DNA of 64,000 nt, from the NCBI RefSeq assembly GCF_002999335.1, contig NW_020312613.1, forward strand, positions 155,217 to 219,216. The letters are read 5' to 3'. This DNA is from Cyclospora cayetanensis (Eukaryota; Apicomplexa; Conoidasida; Eucoccidiorida; Eimeriidae). Below are positions 1 through 11,400 of the stretch, piece after piece (position 1 is the stretch's first letter; each line of letters starts with the position of its first letter). The notes under the pieces are model-generated. The model did no database searches and had not been told where the DNA came from. It was given only the letters and a program-made list of their open reading frames with translations. Made by a program: the position numbers and the translations under genes.

Positions 1-1380
1 TTTGCATGTACCTGGCGAGGCCAAAGTCTGCGAGTTTGAGAGTTCCGCCTCTGCTGATCAACAGATTTTGGGGCTTGAGATCTCGATGCAAAACTCTGAA
101 GAGCGCATGCAGAAACAACGGGGACGCCCATGCATGCATGCATGCTGTGGGAAGCAGGAAGCTGCCGCTTGCGCCTGCCGGAACGACAGGCGAGACGCGC
201 GATCTTTTTTCGAGCCATCGCGTGCAATCTTGTTTTTTGCGCCTCCAAAAACGTCTGCACCCAGGGGACGTGATGTTTCCAACGACTGCTGGTGAGCTCC
301 ATGAAAAAGCGCAAGTCGCACACCCCAGGCAGGGAGAAAAGGGAAGCAGAAAGGGAGGGCAGAAAGGGAGGGCAGAAAAAGATGGACCTGTGTTGGTGAC
401 AGTAAGCGATGCCCTTCAAGAGTTGGTACAAAAATGATTTGACGACTTGTGGCTCCAATCCAGCGGCTGCAGGCAGACAGGCAGACACAAGCGCCCACCT
501 TCTTTCGAGGCTTCTTGCATGGCTGGGTTGTGTATGCATGCACTGTTGTTTAACAACATCGAGGCGACCTCAAGAGGTTGCAGCAGTGGACTAGCATGCG
601 AAAGGGGATACCATGAAGCAATATGCATTCAGTAAGGGGCACCACAGAGAGGGGGTTCAAGCACGCCAGCCACACACATATACACATACATATACAAATA
701 TATACATACACACATACATATACACATATATACATACACACATACACATACACACATTTACACGCACATTTACACACATACACACATTTACACACATATA
801 CACGCACATGCACACACATACACACACATACACACACATACACATACACACATACATATACACACAAACCACGCATACTGGACCCCTCAACCGAGATTAA
901 GGCATTTGCTTGCATAAAAAGCCGCTGCTTACGGCGGCATGCATCGAGAACTTCCTTGAGATCCTGCTCAAGATATTCAAACACGAGGGTTAAGCGTTTG
1001 TCGGTGTGGACGACATCCATTAGTCGAACGATATTGGGATGGTGGAGCTCCTTAAGCAGGGAAATCTCGCGTATGGCTGCAAGCGTGCAGCACATTGTAT
1101 GCACAGACACACACACATGAACTCCCCTAATAGAGGCCTTTCTGAGCCACGATGCGTAGACACGAGGCTATGACAATTACATCGCATGCAAGAGGCCGCA
1201 TGCGCTGTAAAAGTGGCGTGAGAAGCAAGCGTGTGGCGTGCCTGTCGATGGAATCCCCTCGTCTTCTGCCTCCAACCGGATCTTCTTTAAGGCACAGAGA
1301 TTGCCATTGGCATCTTGCGCTTTGTAGACCACGCCGTAGGTTCCCTCGCCTATCTTGTCAAGCTTCTTGTAGCGATCCAT
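1..1380 (-). CDS. CRK2: cdc2-related protein kinase (CRK2-type CDK), 5' part; 3' end lies outside the window
   Basis: Serine/threonine cyclin-dependent kinase that drives cell-cycle progression with a cyclin partner. Exons on the minus strand: 1380-1242, 1076-933, 466-388 and 95 to beyond base 1, all joined in phase. The product begins [20 protein letters not shown], giving the Gly-rich ATP loop with the inhibitory Thr/Tyr pair. It continues through the catalytic lysine (ALKKIRLE), a PSTAIRE-like cyclin-binding helix (EGIPSTAIREIS, split by intron 1), the catalytic loop [10 protein letters not shown] and DFGLARYMQ. The window ends just after the DFG motif, so the activation Thr and C-lobe are missing. 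Intron 1 uses a GC donor instead of GT. Intron 2 holds a large CA/TG microsatellite. The sequence agrees with the CDK1-like CRK2 described from E. tenella. The family call is very secure; the orthologue name rests on recall of that description. Confidence 0.95.
677..876. repeat. CA/TA-rich microsatellite inside CRK2 intron 2
   Basis: About 200 bp of imperfect CACACATA/CATATACA repeats. On the CRK2 sense strand it is a TGTATG-type tract lying between the exon-2 donor (932) and the exon-3 acceptor (467). The tract contains no CT on the plus strand, so it has no AG on the sense strand. Confidence 0.95.
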
Positions 1381-2539
1381 ACTGCAGGCTGGGGGGAGGG
1401 GTTCTTCTTGGAAGGATCTATTAGCGCTAGCCAGAACCCGAAGCAGGAGAGAGAAAGAGACAGAGGCGATGGACGGAACGGCGGGTGCAGTGCTCGCAGG
1501 AGCAGCGAGGAGAGAGTCAACAAGGGAGAATCGAATGCATCTGAAATGTGGCCTCGTCCTTCCCGTCTTGTGAGTCCTCTTTTCCTTGAATCCGCAAAGC
1601 AAGAAAATCCTAGGAAGCGCAGTGTGTGTGGGAGTGCGCTCGTGTTATTGCTTGCTCTGTGTGAGGTTGGAGGTACTTGTGACGCCGCAAGCGCTGCACA
1701 TACAAGCCCCTTCCTTCTCCCTTCCCTTTGTCGTGAGGGTCGTTACTCTGTCTGCTAGCAGGGGGTGCAGGCACGTCGCATGCAAGAGATGCTTGTTTGG
1801 GTGCCTTTTCCCGTAGCGATTACACGGCATGCATGTTCTTCTCTCTGCTGTGGCAGAACAAAACGCCTATTAGATGTTCGTTTACGCGCCAAGGGGGGGC
1901 GGGGGGAGGCCAATTGTGGTGCTGCTGCTGGTGCTGCTGCTGCCGCCTTCAACGCTAGTCGTACGGAAGGAAGGGGGGGAAAAGGAGGGAAGGAGGGGGT
2001 GAGTATGCCACTCTGTGCTGCTCTCACCAACGATTCAGATGTGGAAGTGCTTGCTTCCTGGCGCTGCTGATCGTCTTCGGCTGCTGCTACCTACACCCTA
2101 GGCCATATAAGTAGCCCGTGAGATGCGCATGCATGCGCGTGGCAGTGACAGTCTGTGCACGTCCAGAGGCAGTCTGAATGCGCAGTGTGCAGATTCCTAG
2201 GAGATTCCCCCCAAGCGCTATCCGCCGGGAACTGGACCGCTGAGCGGCAGACGCCCGCTTCCACTGCCTGAAAACCCCCAAAGACGCGCAAAGGTGAAGA
2301 ATGAAAAAGGGTGCGACGATCGACGGCCGCAAAAACCGTCAAGACAGCAGAAACTTCATCAAACACCAACCGCCAGAGCCTGCCCTGCTAAAGCAAGCAG
2401 CTAGCAACAGCGCGGACGGCAGCGTGGCGAATGCGGGTGACGTAGAGGCAAGGGGAGGGGAGCTTCCAGCCGTGAAGATGCGTGCAAACAGGTAAAACTC
2501 CAAATCTGCATGTTTTCAAACTGAGAAGAAGTGGCGGTC

Positions 2540-2690
2540 TCTTCTGGCTGGCCCCTCCTCTTGCCAGTGGGGCCGTCAGTTCACCACCTTCGGCCGCATG
2601 CGCTTCTTGTGCTTCCATGAGTGCTGTCCGTATGCGCCTCACTGCTGCGGATGCTTCTCCAGCCAATGATGCAACTTCCTACTGGGAAGC
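2540..2690 (-). other. possible coding exon, family unknown
   Basis: On the minus strand, about 50 codons read as an Ala/Glu/Arg-rich segment (ALMEAQEAHAAEGGEL and neighbours), preceded by a plausible acceptor (CCCAGTAG). Its composition resembles the window's real exons more than random sequence. No partner exon or start could be fixed. It may belong to a small gene upstream of CRK2, or be 5' untranslated sequence. It is reported only as a candidate. Confidence 0.25.
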
Positions 2691-2769
2691 TTCATAATCG
2701 CTGGCACTGTTGGGGGGGAGAGGCGGAAGTTGCCTTCCGATTCGGATTGCACGAATCGACCGACAAGTG

Positions 2770-5700
2770 TCACTGAATGCTTCATGACCAGGTCCTACCT
2801 GCCTCTCTCTATGCACAACCATTCATGTGGCTGGTAGCAGAAGGAGAGGTGTTGGCCCTCGTCTTTTTTCCGCTCCATGCCGCAAGTGGCTTGGCGGCGG
2901 ACTACGCTACACTTAGGCGCTTCCTACAAACCAGGTGTATCGAACGCAATGAGAAATCGTTAAGAATTCATTTCTTCACTTGTTTTTACGTACAGCTTAC
3001 TGCAAAATAAGTTCAGCTCGAAACAAAAAGACGCAATATTGTGTGTGTGCGCGAGATGCTATGGGCAACCAGCTTCTAGGGCTCGGAGTGCTTGCAAGAT
3101 GTAGCTTCACACACACTAACTTTCCCTCCCTCCTCAAAGGTCAGGAACTCTAAAGTGCATGGCACAGGAAAAAGCAAGTCTTCCTTAAGATGCTTATTAA
3201 CTTTCCCTGTAATTTTGTACCCATATTGGCACTAAATGCCTCCCTACGGAGACCCCAGGTGGGTTGTTACAGTTGGTAGCATCACGGCGCTCGTTTCAGC
3301 ATTTCTTCGCTCACCCACTGGCTGTGCATGCAATGGTATGCAAGGCTTCCCTACTACAGTGTTCGGCTTCGATCAAGTTATCTGGTAGCTCAGCATTTGA
3401 TGATCTCTGCAGCAGTCTGCAAAAAACTCTCTGGAAATAAAAGTGAAGGTGGCACGATCGTATAACGCCAGTTTCGGAACCACAGCCCTTCCTGAATGCT
3501 GTCATGAAGGGAGCAGCTTTACTGATTCTAAAAAGATATGTTAAAGCCTATAAAATGTGTAATGGTGGGTCAGTCAGGTTATGCCAGGGGAAACGTTATA
3601 AGGCCCATCAGGACGGGCAAGCACACGAATGCTTCGTCAGCCGATTTAAAATGCACCTTCCTTCGTGTTACCCAGATGAGGTAGCGAGGCTTCCTACTTG
3701 TGAAGTGTTATCAGAAAAAAACCCTTCAGTCGTGGCTCTACTCATACAGAGGAAGTCGTATCCCACGTACAAGTGTGTAATCCTAGATATGCCATGTGTG
3801 GCTCAACGGAATGTGCGCATGCGGCCACAACTGCGCGCTGGGGGGATTAGAGTGCCAAGAATCGCTTGGAAGATCCACCTTCTGGTCTGCTCACTAACGG
3901 ACATTTTGGCTGTGGTAAGCACTGTCGAGTCCTTACATCCACAAGCTGAGGCAGAGCCTTCATGCGAACGGCTCAGTGGAGGAGTAAAAGAGAAGACGGT
4001 CCTAAGCATGCATTCAATCCTACTGGTTCTGCAATTGGTCTCTATTTGAGGACTCGATAGAGCTCTTTGCCTAGGTTCAGGATGAATAGGCAAGTATTGA
4101 AGGGTGATTCGCTGATGCGTTGAATACGAAGCTGCCAGCAGGCTGGCGACCTGGAAGTCGTCCAGCGCGCCGTATTAAGCTACTTCTCGGGTCAGCCTCA
4201 AGCTATGTCTAGCGGCATCGGAAGCCGCTACACCATGAACAGGAAGGTGAGCGACAGGTGGATGCCTTGTTGGGGGAAGGCTAAGTGCAAGAATCGACAG
4301 CGCTTCTGGGCAGGGCACTAGTTCCTGAAAGGATGGAAGGTCGCGCAAGCGTGTTAGCATTGAGCCCCTGAAGAAGAATAAGGTGAAGCGCACGTGTCTA
4401 ATGCCTCAGACTGTCAAATTGCGTGACCAGCTACATTGATAAAGTGTATTTGACAACACAGAAGCTCTCTTCAACTACTCTACTTACTTTGATGAAACAT
4501 AAAGCGGCGTTCCATGCTCGCAGTCACAAGGTCGAGCATACGTGTATACGTTTTGCCCTTTTATTGTCCGAGCCAAACTGCAACAGCAAGTTACGCGGGC
4601 TTTTTATAATTCTATCGATGGGGGCCGGATGGCTGCCGACAGAGGCGACGTTTTATTCTTCAGCCGCAACGTCAACGAACGCCTGTAGCACGTACAGCGT
4701 GTGCTTCAGCTTGTTGCCGGACAACCAGTGACATATGCAGACGCACAAGTGTAAATTTTTTTTGGAATAATTGTGCTTATGAAAACCGTGCGTTGATCGC
4801 AAAAATCTAGCGAGGTCTGGCAAAATTGAACCAATCAAGAAATGTCCTTTATTGCTGAGCACCCTCAAGAATGCTGCAAAGTTCTAGATGTTTGTATCTT
4901 ATTACTGAAATTTCATGGCTGGATTTGGTCAGCTGAAATTTCTTTCAGCTCATTCATTTGAGCAAACATGATTTGTGAGCTAGAAGAAGGAGGCTGATGG
5001 GGCACTAAGGACACTCATCGGCCGCTATACAACTCCTTCGGTAAGTGCGCTGGCCGATTGTGAGTGCCGTGGCTTCCCTACAGCCAATGCTAGCGACCAG
5101 TCTTCTCTTTCCGCAATTTATGGTATCCACAATACACCAAAGTATTGCTTTTTGTTTTCATCGTCTCACCAGAACCGAGCAGGGGTATCCAGGGCCGGGA
5201 AAAAGCTATTCGCGTTGCAGGCATTGAAAATACCGGCGCGATTTTTGCGGGAGTCATTTTTCGACCTCCTGGACCGACCATTTGACTTTAGTGTAATTCT
5301 CTTGGAGCCATTTAGCACGTCGATAGTCCTAAAGTTATTCGCTGGATTGGGGGCCTCCTGTAGTACGGCGTCACAAGGAAGTACATCAAGAGCATCCCTA
5401 ACATGGTTGCCAGGGCACTGTCGTGGCACTGCATCCGTTCACTATTGTGAAGCACAACCGCATTTTTATGTGTCCAAAATTTTCATCGGATGACTTGTAT
5501 CCCATGCTTCTAGCGCCTGTGCGTACCTTTTGTTGTTAATATCAAGAGGGGTAAAATAGGGATGCATTCCACGTTGAGGTTGACCTGCTGGGGCTTAGAA
5601 AAGGCGGGGACTTGGTCGCTCGCACATCCCCGCTTCACTCCGCTGCGCCGATTTAGGCAGCGCAATAAAGCATGTTATTTTGGGCTATAGTGGGAGTTTA

Positions 5701-8094
5701 CCATATGGTGGAGAATCCTCACGATCTATCCGGTTGCCTGAGATATCTTACCGTAGAGGGGATTCTCCTCTCAATCAACCTGGTGCACAGTCGTGTCCAG
5801 ATTGTTAGCAGCTAAAGCTACACAATACTCGTAAACTCAGCCTTTTGCAAAACCTTCTGTCCCTTCGAAATTCGACTGGTCTGACTAGATTTTATTGTTG
5901 GACTGCTGGAAGCCAAGGGCTGGGGTTGCGTCTACGTAGCTGCCGACAGACTCAGCATGTGTCCACTTGAACTTCCATCTACCCCAGCACTATCATGACT
6001 CGGAAAGTCGCTCAATTTTTCTGGACTTAAGTCTGGAAGGATCATGGATTCCCCGAGAGTATAAACGAAATCGAAGTTTGCTAGTGCGTTGTGGCGTGCC
6101 CTTATCACCCGATTAAATGTTTACCTTAATATGACCAGAGCGGGCTACCGTGGGGACGGGGAACAGGTAGCGTGCATAATCTGCGTCCTTCTACATTATT
6201 TGCGACTCTCCGCTAAGATAAATTCAAGCCTTCTTGGCTTGTTGTTCTTTAGGTAGGTGGCATAAAACAGACAACTGCACTTGCCCACCCGTTGCCACAC
6301 CGCATTCCTGGTCTACACTTCGGAGATCCTCTCTAATCCGAGCCTTTAAGTGGAGTTCCTAGAACCTGAATCTCCCTCAGTAGAGAAATTCAGATTATAC
6401 TTAGCTGTTGCTTATGACTGTGTGCACAAGGCTCAACAGACATAGCACTCAATTATGGTAAGCAGCGATCAAACGTGTGTTCCGAGCCTGGTGAATTGGT
6501 TTAACTACGTGGGAGGGTTTGCCAAGTGCACCAGAAGGTGTCCATACAGAATTTGCGGCCGTGTGACAAAGACCACTTGCTACTCCCTTACAAACTTATT
6601 GACCTTTTTACTTCATCGATTTCCCTAGAATTCAGAGGAGCCACAGAACTGTAAATATTGGCGTCCTCATATGTAGATTTAAACTTCGCCGAACTCTTCG
6701 CGAGCTTTGCCGCACAGGCAAGCTACGTAGGCGGAGGATCTAGAGGCAGCCACAAAAGTGGATTTTAGGACTATTGAGCGTCAGGGCACACTGGATGTTG
6801 GTTTTGTTGAGATGGGGAGGGGATGCCCAACGTTTCCAGGTGACGACTCAGCGGTTGCAAACACTATCGCATGAGGGAGAGTTGGCGGCTTTATTTCATT
6901 GGCAAAGCTAGTGACTCTAGACAATAAAGAAACCCGCCGTTGCAAGGTTGTTGTCCGTCCTCGGCGTAGGTTCTGCCTGATACAGTTGTCTACATTTATG
7001 GGTAGGGCTCAAAACTTTGCTGGCTACTATTGTTAAGGTATTGCGTTCACTCAGCATTTTTGCACAGGCGATCTCAAAAAGATTGTCTTTGCATTCCACT
7101 TTATGCTTCTTCTGGGGTATGGACGTCAAAGGCAGTACTACATTTACCGGCTGTATTGGCCTTCAAAAATTGCCTGTCGAAACGCGGAAGCACTACTGAA
7201 GTAGTGTCTTTTGATTTCATGTACACATTACGCTTGTCGTTTGCTTTCTCGTGGCAGGAAGCCCATGTTTCAGCCTTCTGACGGCAGTATGCCACCCGCG
7301 GCGCTGCGGTCGTGTCGTTTTTGTCCCTTGGTTGTTGATACTGACTACCTTTCGACCAGCTGACTGGACTTTAAAGGGTGATGATCTCTTTATTTTATCA
7401 GTTGGACTGTTTCCCAGTTTCTGCTTGCACGCGTCGTGGCGGTAGGGTGCGCAATGATTCCCAACGAACACGCAAGGCAGACGAGGGCATATGCGTTAAA
7501 GGGGGATAGACGTAGCAGCCCAAGCTACTGCGAGCCTCCTCTGCCATACTGATAAATGTCAAAAGTTTGATGTTGAATCAAATAATTGGCATGTTCATTC
7601 GCAAACCTTGCATTGCTATGAGCTCGACACAAGACGACGCAATGTGTTTGTTTGCACATGTGCGCCAAGTGCGCGGTGCGCAGCTAGCTGCGAACGCTTG
7701 AAAAGCACAGCCATGCCGCTAGCCCAGTGTTTTCAAATCGGAGCTCGAGGGGGACGGCATGGGGAAGAGGGATTATTTGTAGAACCCCCCACGAACTTTC
7801 TAGCCAAGGAGTGTCTCCCTACGGAGACCAAGGATGAAGCGTTCTAGCCTTCCTTTTTGAGGAAGGTGGAGAAACCACATAACGCTGCATTTCCAAGTAG
7901 CCCATTCCACATCCCCCGTATTGCTGCACCGACGCACTTCAGCTCGTGTACGTCTCCTGTGGCGTGAAAGCAAATGCTGCTAGTACCCTTGCTGCTGCTA
8001 CTGAGTCGATGGCTGCCCCAACACACACGTGGTGCTGCGCTACTGCCTGTTTTGGCATCCTTAGTAACAAGCCATCGGCTCTAGCGACGACGGC

Positions 8095-8125
<31 letters not shown>

Positions 8126-8430
8126 CACACGCGGCATCGACGCGCGCAGTGTGAAGAGTAGCGCTAAAAATCGATGCTGCGCATACGGCCATCTCCAAAA
8201 TCAGGATAGATGGAGCACGTTCACAGCAAGCCTACAAAATCGAGATACCTGGGTGACAGCCTCTAAAGCTGCACAGACAAGCCTGGGGCAGTACCTTCCC
8301 TCTAGACGGAGCTTTTGCACGGTGATGATCGATATGCAATCATTGAAACACTGAGCCTCAAGGCTTTTTTGGGATGCGACCTTTCCGCAAGGCCGTTGTT
8401 ATGTCGCCATCCCACTACCAGTAGAGCTCT
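2770..8430. other. gene-poor segment
   Basis: About 5.6 kb without a supportable gene. Base composition is even, ORFs are short and randomly placed, and triplet repeats are absent except a short CAG run near 8095-8125. A weak reverse-transcriptase-like fragment is noted near 5160-5430. Nothing else recognised. Confidence 0.6.
5160..5430 (-). pseudogene. possible decayed retroelement (RT-like) fragment
   Basis: On the minus strand, broken frames contain YYRR followed by a KW...Q-type stretch, spaced roughly as in the region between the RT palm and RNase H of Ty3/gypsy polyproteins. Stops and frameshifts interrupt it. The match is weak and based on motif spacing only. It is listed because a much clearer gypsy remnant lies near 60 kb in the same window. 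Confidence 0.25.
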
Positions 8431-8432
8431 GC

Positions 8433-11400
8433 CTACGCATCCAACTCGCCAGCGACGCCTCTGACGGGGAAATCTCCTGAAGGAGCAGCCACGCAGGCGG
8501 AGCCAGAGGACGACACGGGGTACAGGAACGCTGCGAGACAGGTACAATCGTCAGTCGATCCATTCTTTATGGCTTTTTTAACGATGCGGTGACAAACTTC
8601 GGAGAGCAGTTCAGGAGTGGGAAGCGCGAGAGGCAGCAGGGGAAAGCCTCCCTGAGAGGATCTGCCCCCCCGACTCGGCGACTCCCAATGGCTGCTGCTG
8701 CCTGCAGCGCTGGAATCCACGGCGGCTTGCTGAAAGCTGACGCCGGACGGCACAGCAGCAGCGTCTCCTGCAGCTGCTTGTGCTGCTGGCGCTCTTGTTG
8801 CGCTTCCTCCCGCCACGCCGACACCGTTCTGCGAAGATAGCAGCCGCCTCCAGGAGGTAATTCTCTTGAGCCCCGAAGGAAGTGCCTGCTGCGCAGAGTT
8901 GTGTGGGGGTTGCTGCTGCTGCTGCTGCCTCTGCTGGCTCAGCTTGCTGCTGCTGCTCGTCCTGCTTAAGCCTCCAAAGGAATTCCTGAGAATCGCCGTT
9001 ATATCGCTCGCGCTGGCTACTCCCCGCATGCCGAGGGCTGTCTGCTGCCGCAGCAGTTCGCGCTGCCTCTGCTGCTGCTGCCGCTGCTGCAGCAGTTCCG
9101 CCTCGCGTTTGGCCGCTGTCTCCAGTGCTCGCCAGAAAGGCTTGACTTGCTGCATGCACTTCAAGACATCTGACGCGTCCACGAAATCCCAGACGCCATC
9201 CGTTGCGAGCAGCAACACGCCGCAGTTCGGTGAAATCGCCGATCCGGGAGTCTCTGCCCCCCCAGCAGCGTCCTCAGTGGCGGAAGGCGCAGCCGCAAAC
9301 AGAGAGGCTAGCGAATACACACCGACCTCCGGCTCAATCGACAAGGAACGAGGTGGCAAGCGTGCCTTTACATCAAAGTCGCCGATCGAACGTGTCGGCT
9401 CAATAAGGCCCCCCATCCTGTTGTTGATGATGCTAACCTGCAGCAGAAGTAGCCAGACACGGAGAGACGCGCAGTCAGACGGCAATCGAGAGGCTCGGGC
9501 GAAACACCAGGGCAAGAGAGAGAAAGAGAGAAAGAAAGAGAAAGACACATGCATCTATGGCAACAAGAAAGGCAGCTAGAGCGGCGTCAGCCAGTAGAGC
9601 AAGCTAGGAAGCTAGCCCCCAAACAAATAGTCGAAAAGGATAAGAAGCACCCACGCAAAACTGCAGATATAGTCACAAGCAGCCAAAACTCGCGCTGGGA
9701 TGCCTGCTGCAGGCAGGGAGAGGAGGAGGAAAGAAGGAGGGGAAGAAAGAGGCGTAAGTCGCATTCCTCTGCTCAGCACAAAAATAGAGAGCAACCTCTA
9801 CAGCGCATCGAGTGCGTCGCAGTTTACCCCTAGCGCTCGAAGCCGTTTTTCTTCGGCTGGACTGCCACAGCGCAGCTGTCTCGACAGCCACTGGAAGGTG
9901 ATACTGCTGCTGTTGGGGGCAGTGGTGATGCTGCTTCTGCTGCTGCTGCACGTGTACGTCCCTAGCGAACAGGCGCTGTCTGAAGACTGTAATTTGTTGC
10001 TGCTCGGAATGAGACAAAAGGAGATCCTGCTGCTGTGGCTGCTGATACTGCTGCTGCTGCTCACACCAGGAAGCAGCTCTGCAGCGCTGCTGCGATCTGG
10101 CCTCTTCAGCAAGCCACCCAGAGTCTGCGTCACTTGTTGCTGCTGCTCTTGCTGCTGCTCCTGCTGCTGCTCTTGCTGCTGCTCCTGCTGCTGCTCCTGC
10201 TGCTGCCGTCGTTTTTGCTGCGGAAGGTGCTGTTGCGGCAGGGGGGGCATCAAGTGAGAGGTTGCAATTGGCGAATCCAGACTCTCCAACCCGAAGAAGG
10301 ACTGATCGCGTTTAAGATTGTTGCTGCTGAGGCTGCTTCTGTTACTGTGTCTCTGTTGTCGCTGCCGCAGCGCAGGTGCCGAGCGACTCAGCGGCATTGG
10401 GCTCGTGCTGCCACTGGCGTGCCTGATGAGAATGTCGAAATTGCTGCTGCTGCTGCTGCTGCTGCACGCGCCAGATTCGGAGCGCTGCTGTTGGCGGTAA
10501 CGCTGCTGCTGCTGCTGCAACAGCAAATCCGATAGCGTACCAGCAGCGCCTGGACTGCTCTGCCCCCCTGGAAACGGCTTGAATGCGACTTCCTTATAAT
10601 CCCATACTCCAACAGTTCCTTCGGCAATCGTAACAGCGTCTTCCTCTTGCTGCTCCTGCGTGTGCTGCCCTTCACTGCTGCTGCCTTCTGCGCAAGTTCG
10701 CTCCAGCAAGGCTGCCTCGGCTGCATACTCCGCAGCAGCACCCGAGTCGGAGGCTGCGTGGCTTTTGGCCTTGCTGCGAAGCGATCGCGCAGCAGCAACG
10801 CGAGAGTCGAAGGAGACAAAGGCCGCTCCGCAATCGCCAAGATTGAACGTAAAAAGATGAGGCCCCTAAAAAAACGAACACGCAAAAAAACAGCCACCAC
10901 GGCTCCCAAGCATGGCCAAACGCACCAGCAAGAGAGCTGGATAAAGTGGCAACAAGGGCGGTTCCAGCAGCAGCAAAAGGTAAAACAGCAGTAGGTAAAA
11001 CAGCAGTAGGAGAAGCAGCAGTAGGAGAAGCAGCAAAAGGTAAAACAGCAGTAGGAGAAGCAGCAAAAGGTAAAACAGCAGTAGGAGAAGCAGCAGTAGG
11101 TAAAGCAGCAGTAGGAGAAGCAGCAGTAGGAGAAGCAGCAAAAGGTAAAACAGCAGTAGGTAAAGCAGCAGTAGGAGAAGCAGCAGTAGGAGAAGCAGCA
11201 GTAGGAGAAGCAGCAGTAGGTAAAACAGCAGTAGGAGAAGCAGCAGTAGGAGAAGCAGCAGTAGGTAAAACAGCAGTAGGAGAAGCAGCAAAAGGTAAAA
11301 GAGCAGTAGGAGAAGCAGCAAAAGGTAAAACAGCAGTAGGTAAAACAGCAGTAGGAGAAGCAGCAGTAGGAGAAGCAGCAGTAGGTAAAACAGCAGTAGG

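Noticed and set aside
3504..4049. 181-codon plus-strand frame in a gene-poor segment
   Set aside because: Random-looking composition, no motif, no plausible partner exons. Length is not remarkable for this base composition.
8095..8125. CAG run in a gene-poor segment as a coding signal
   Set aside because: Short, isolated and in no supportable exon.
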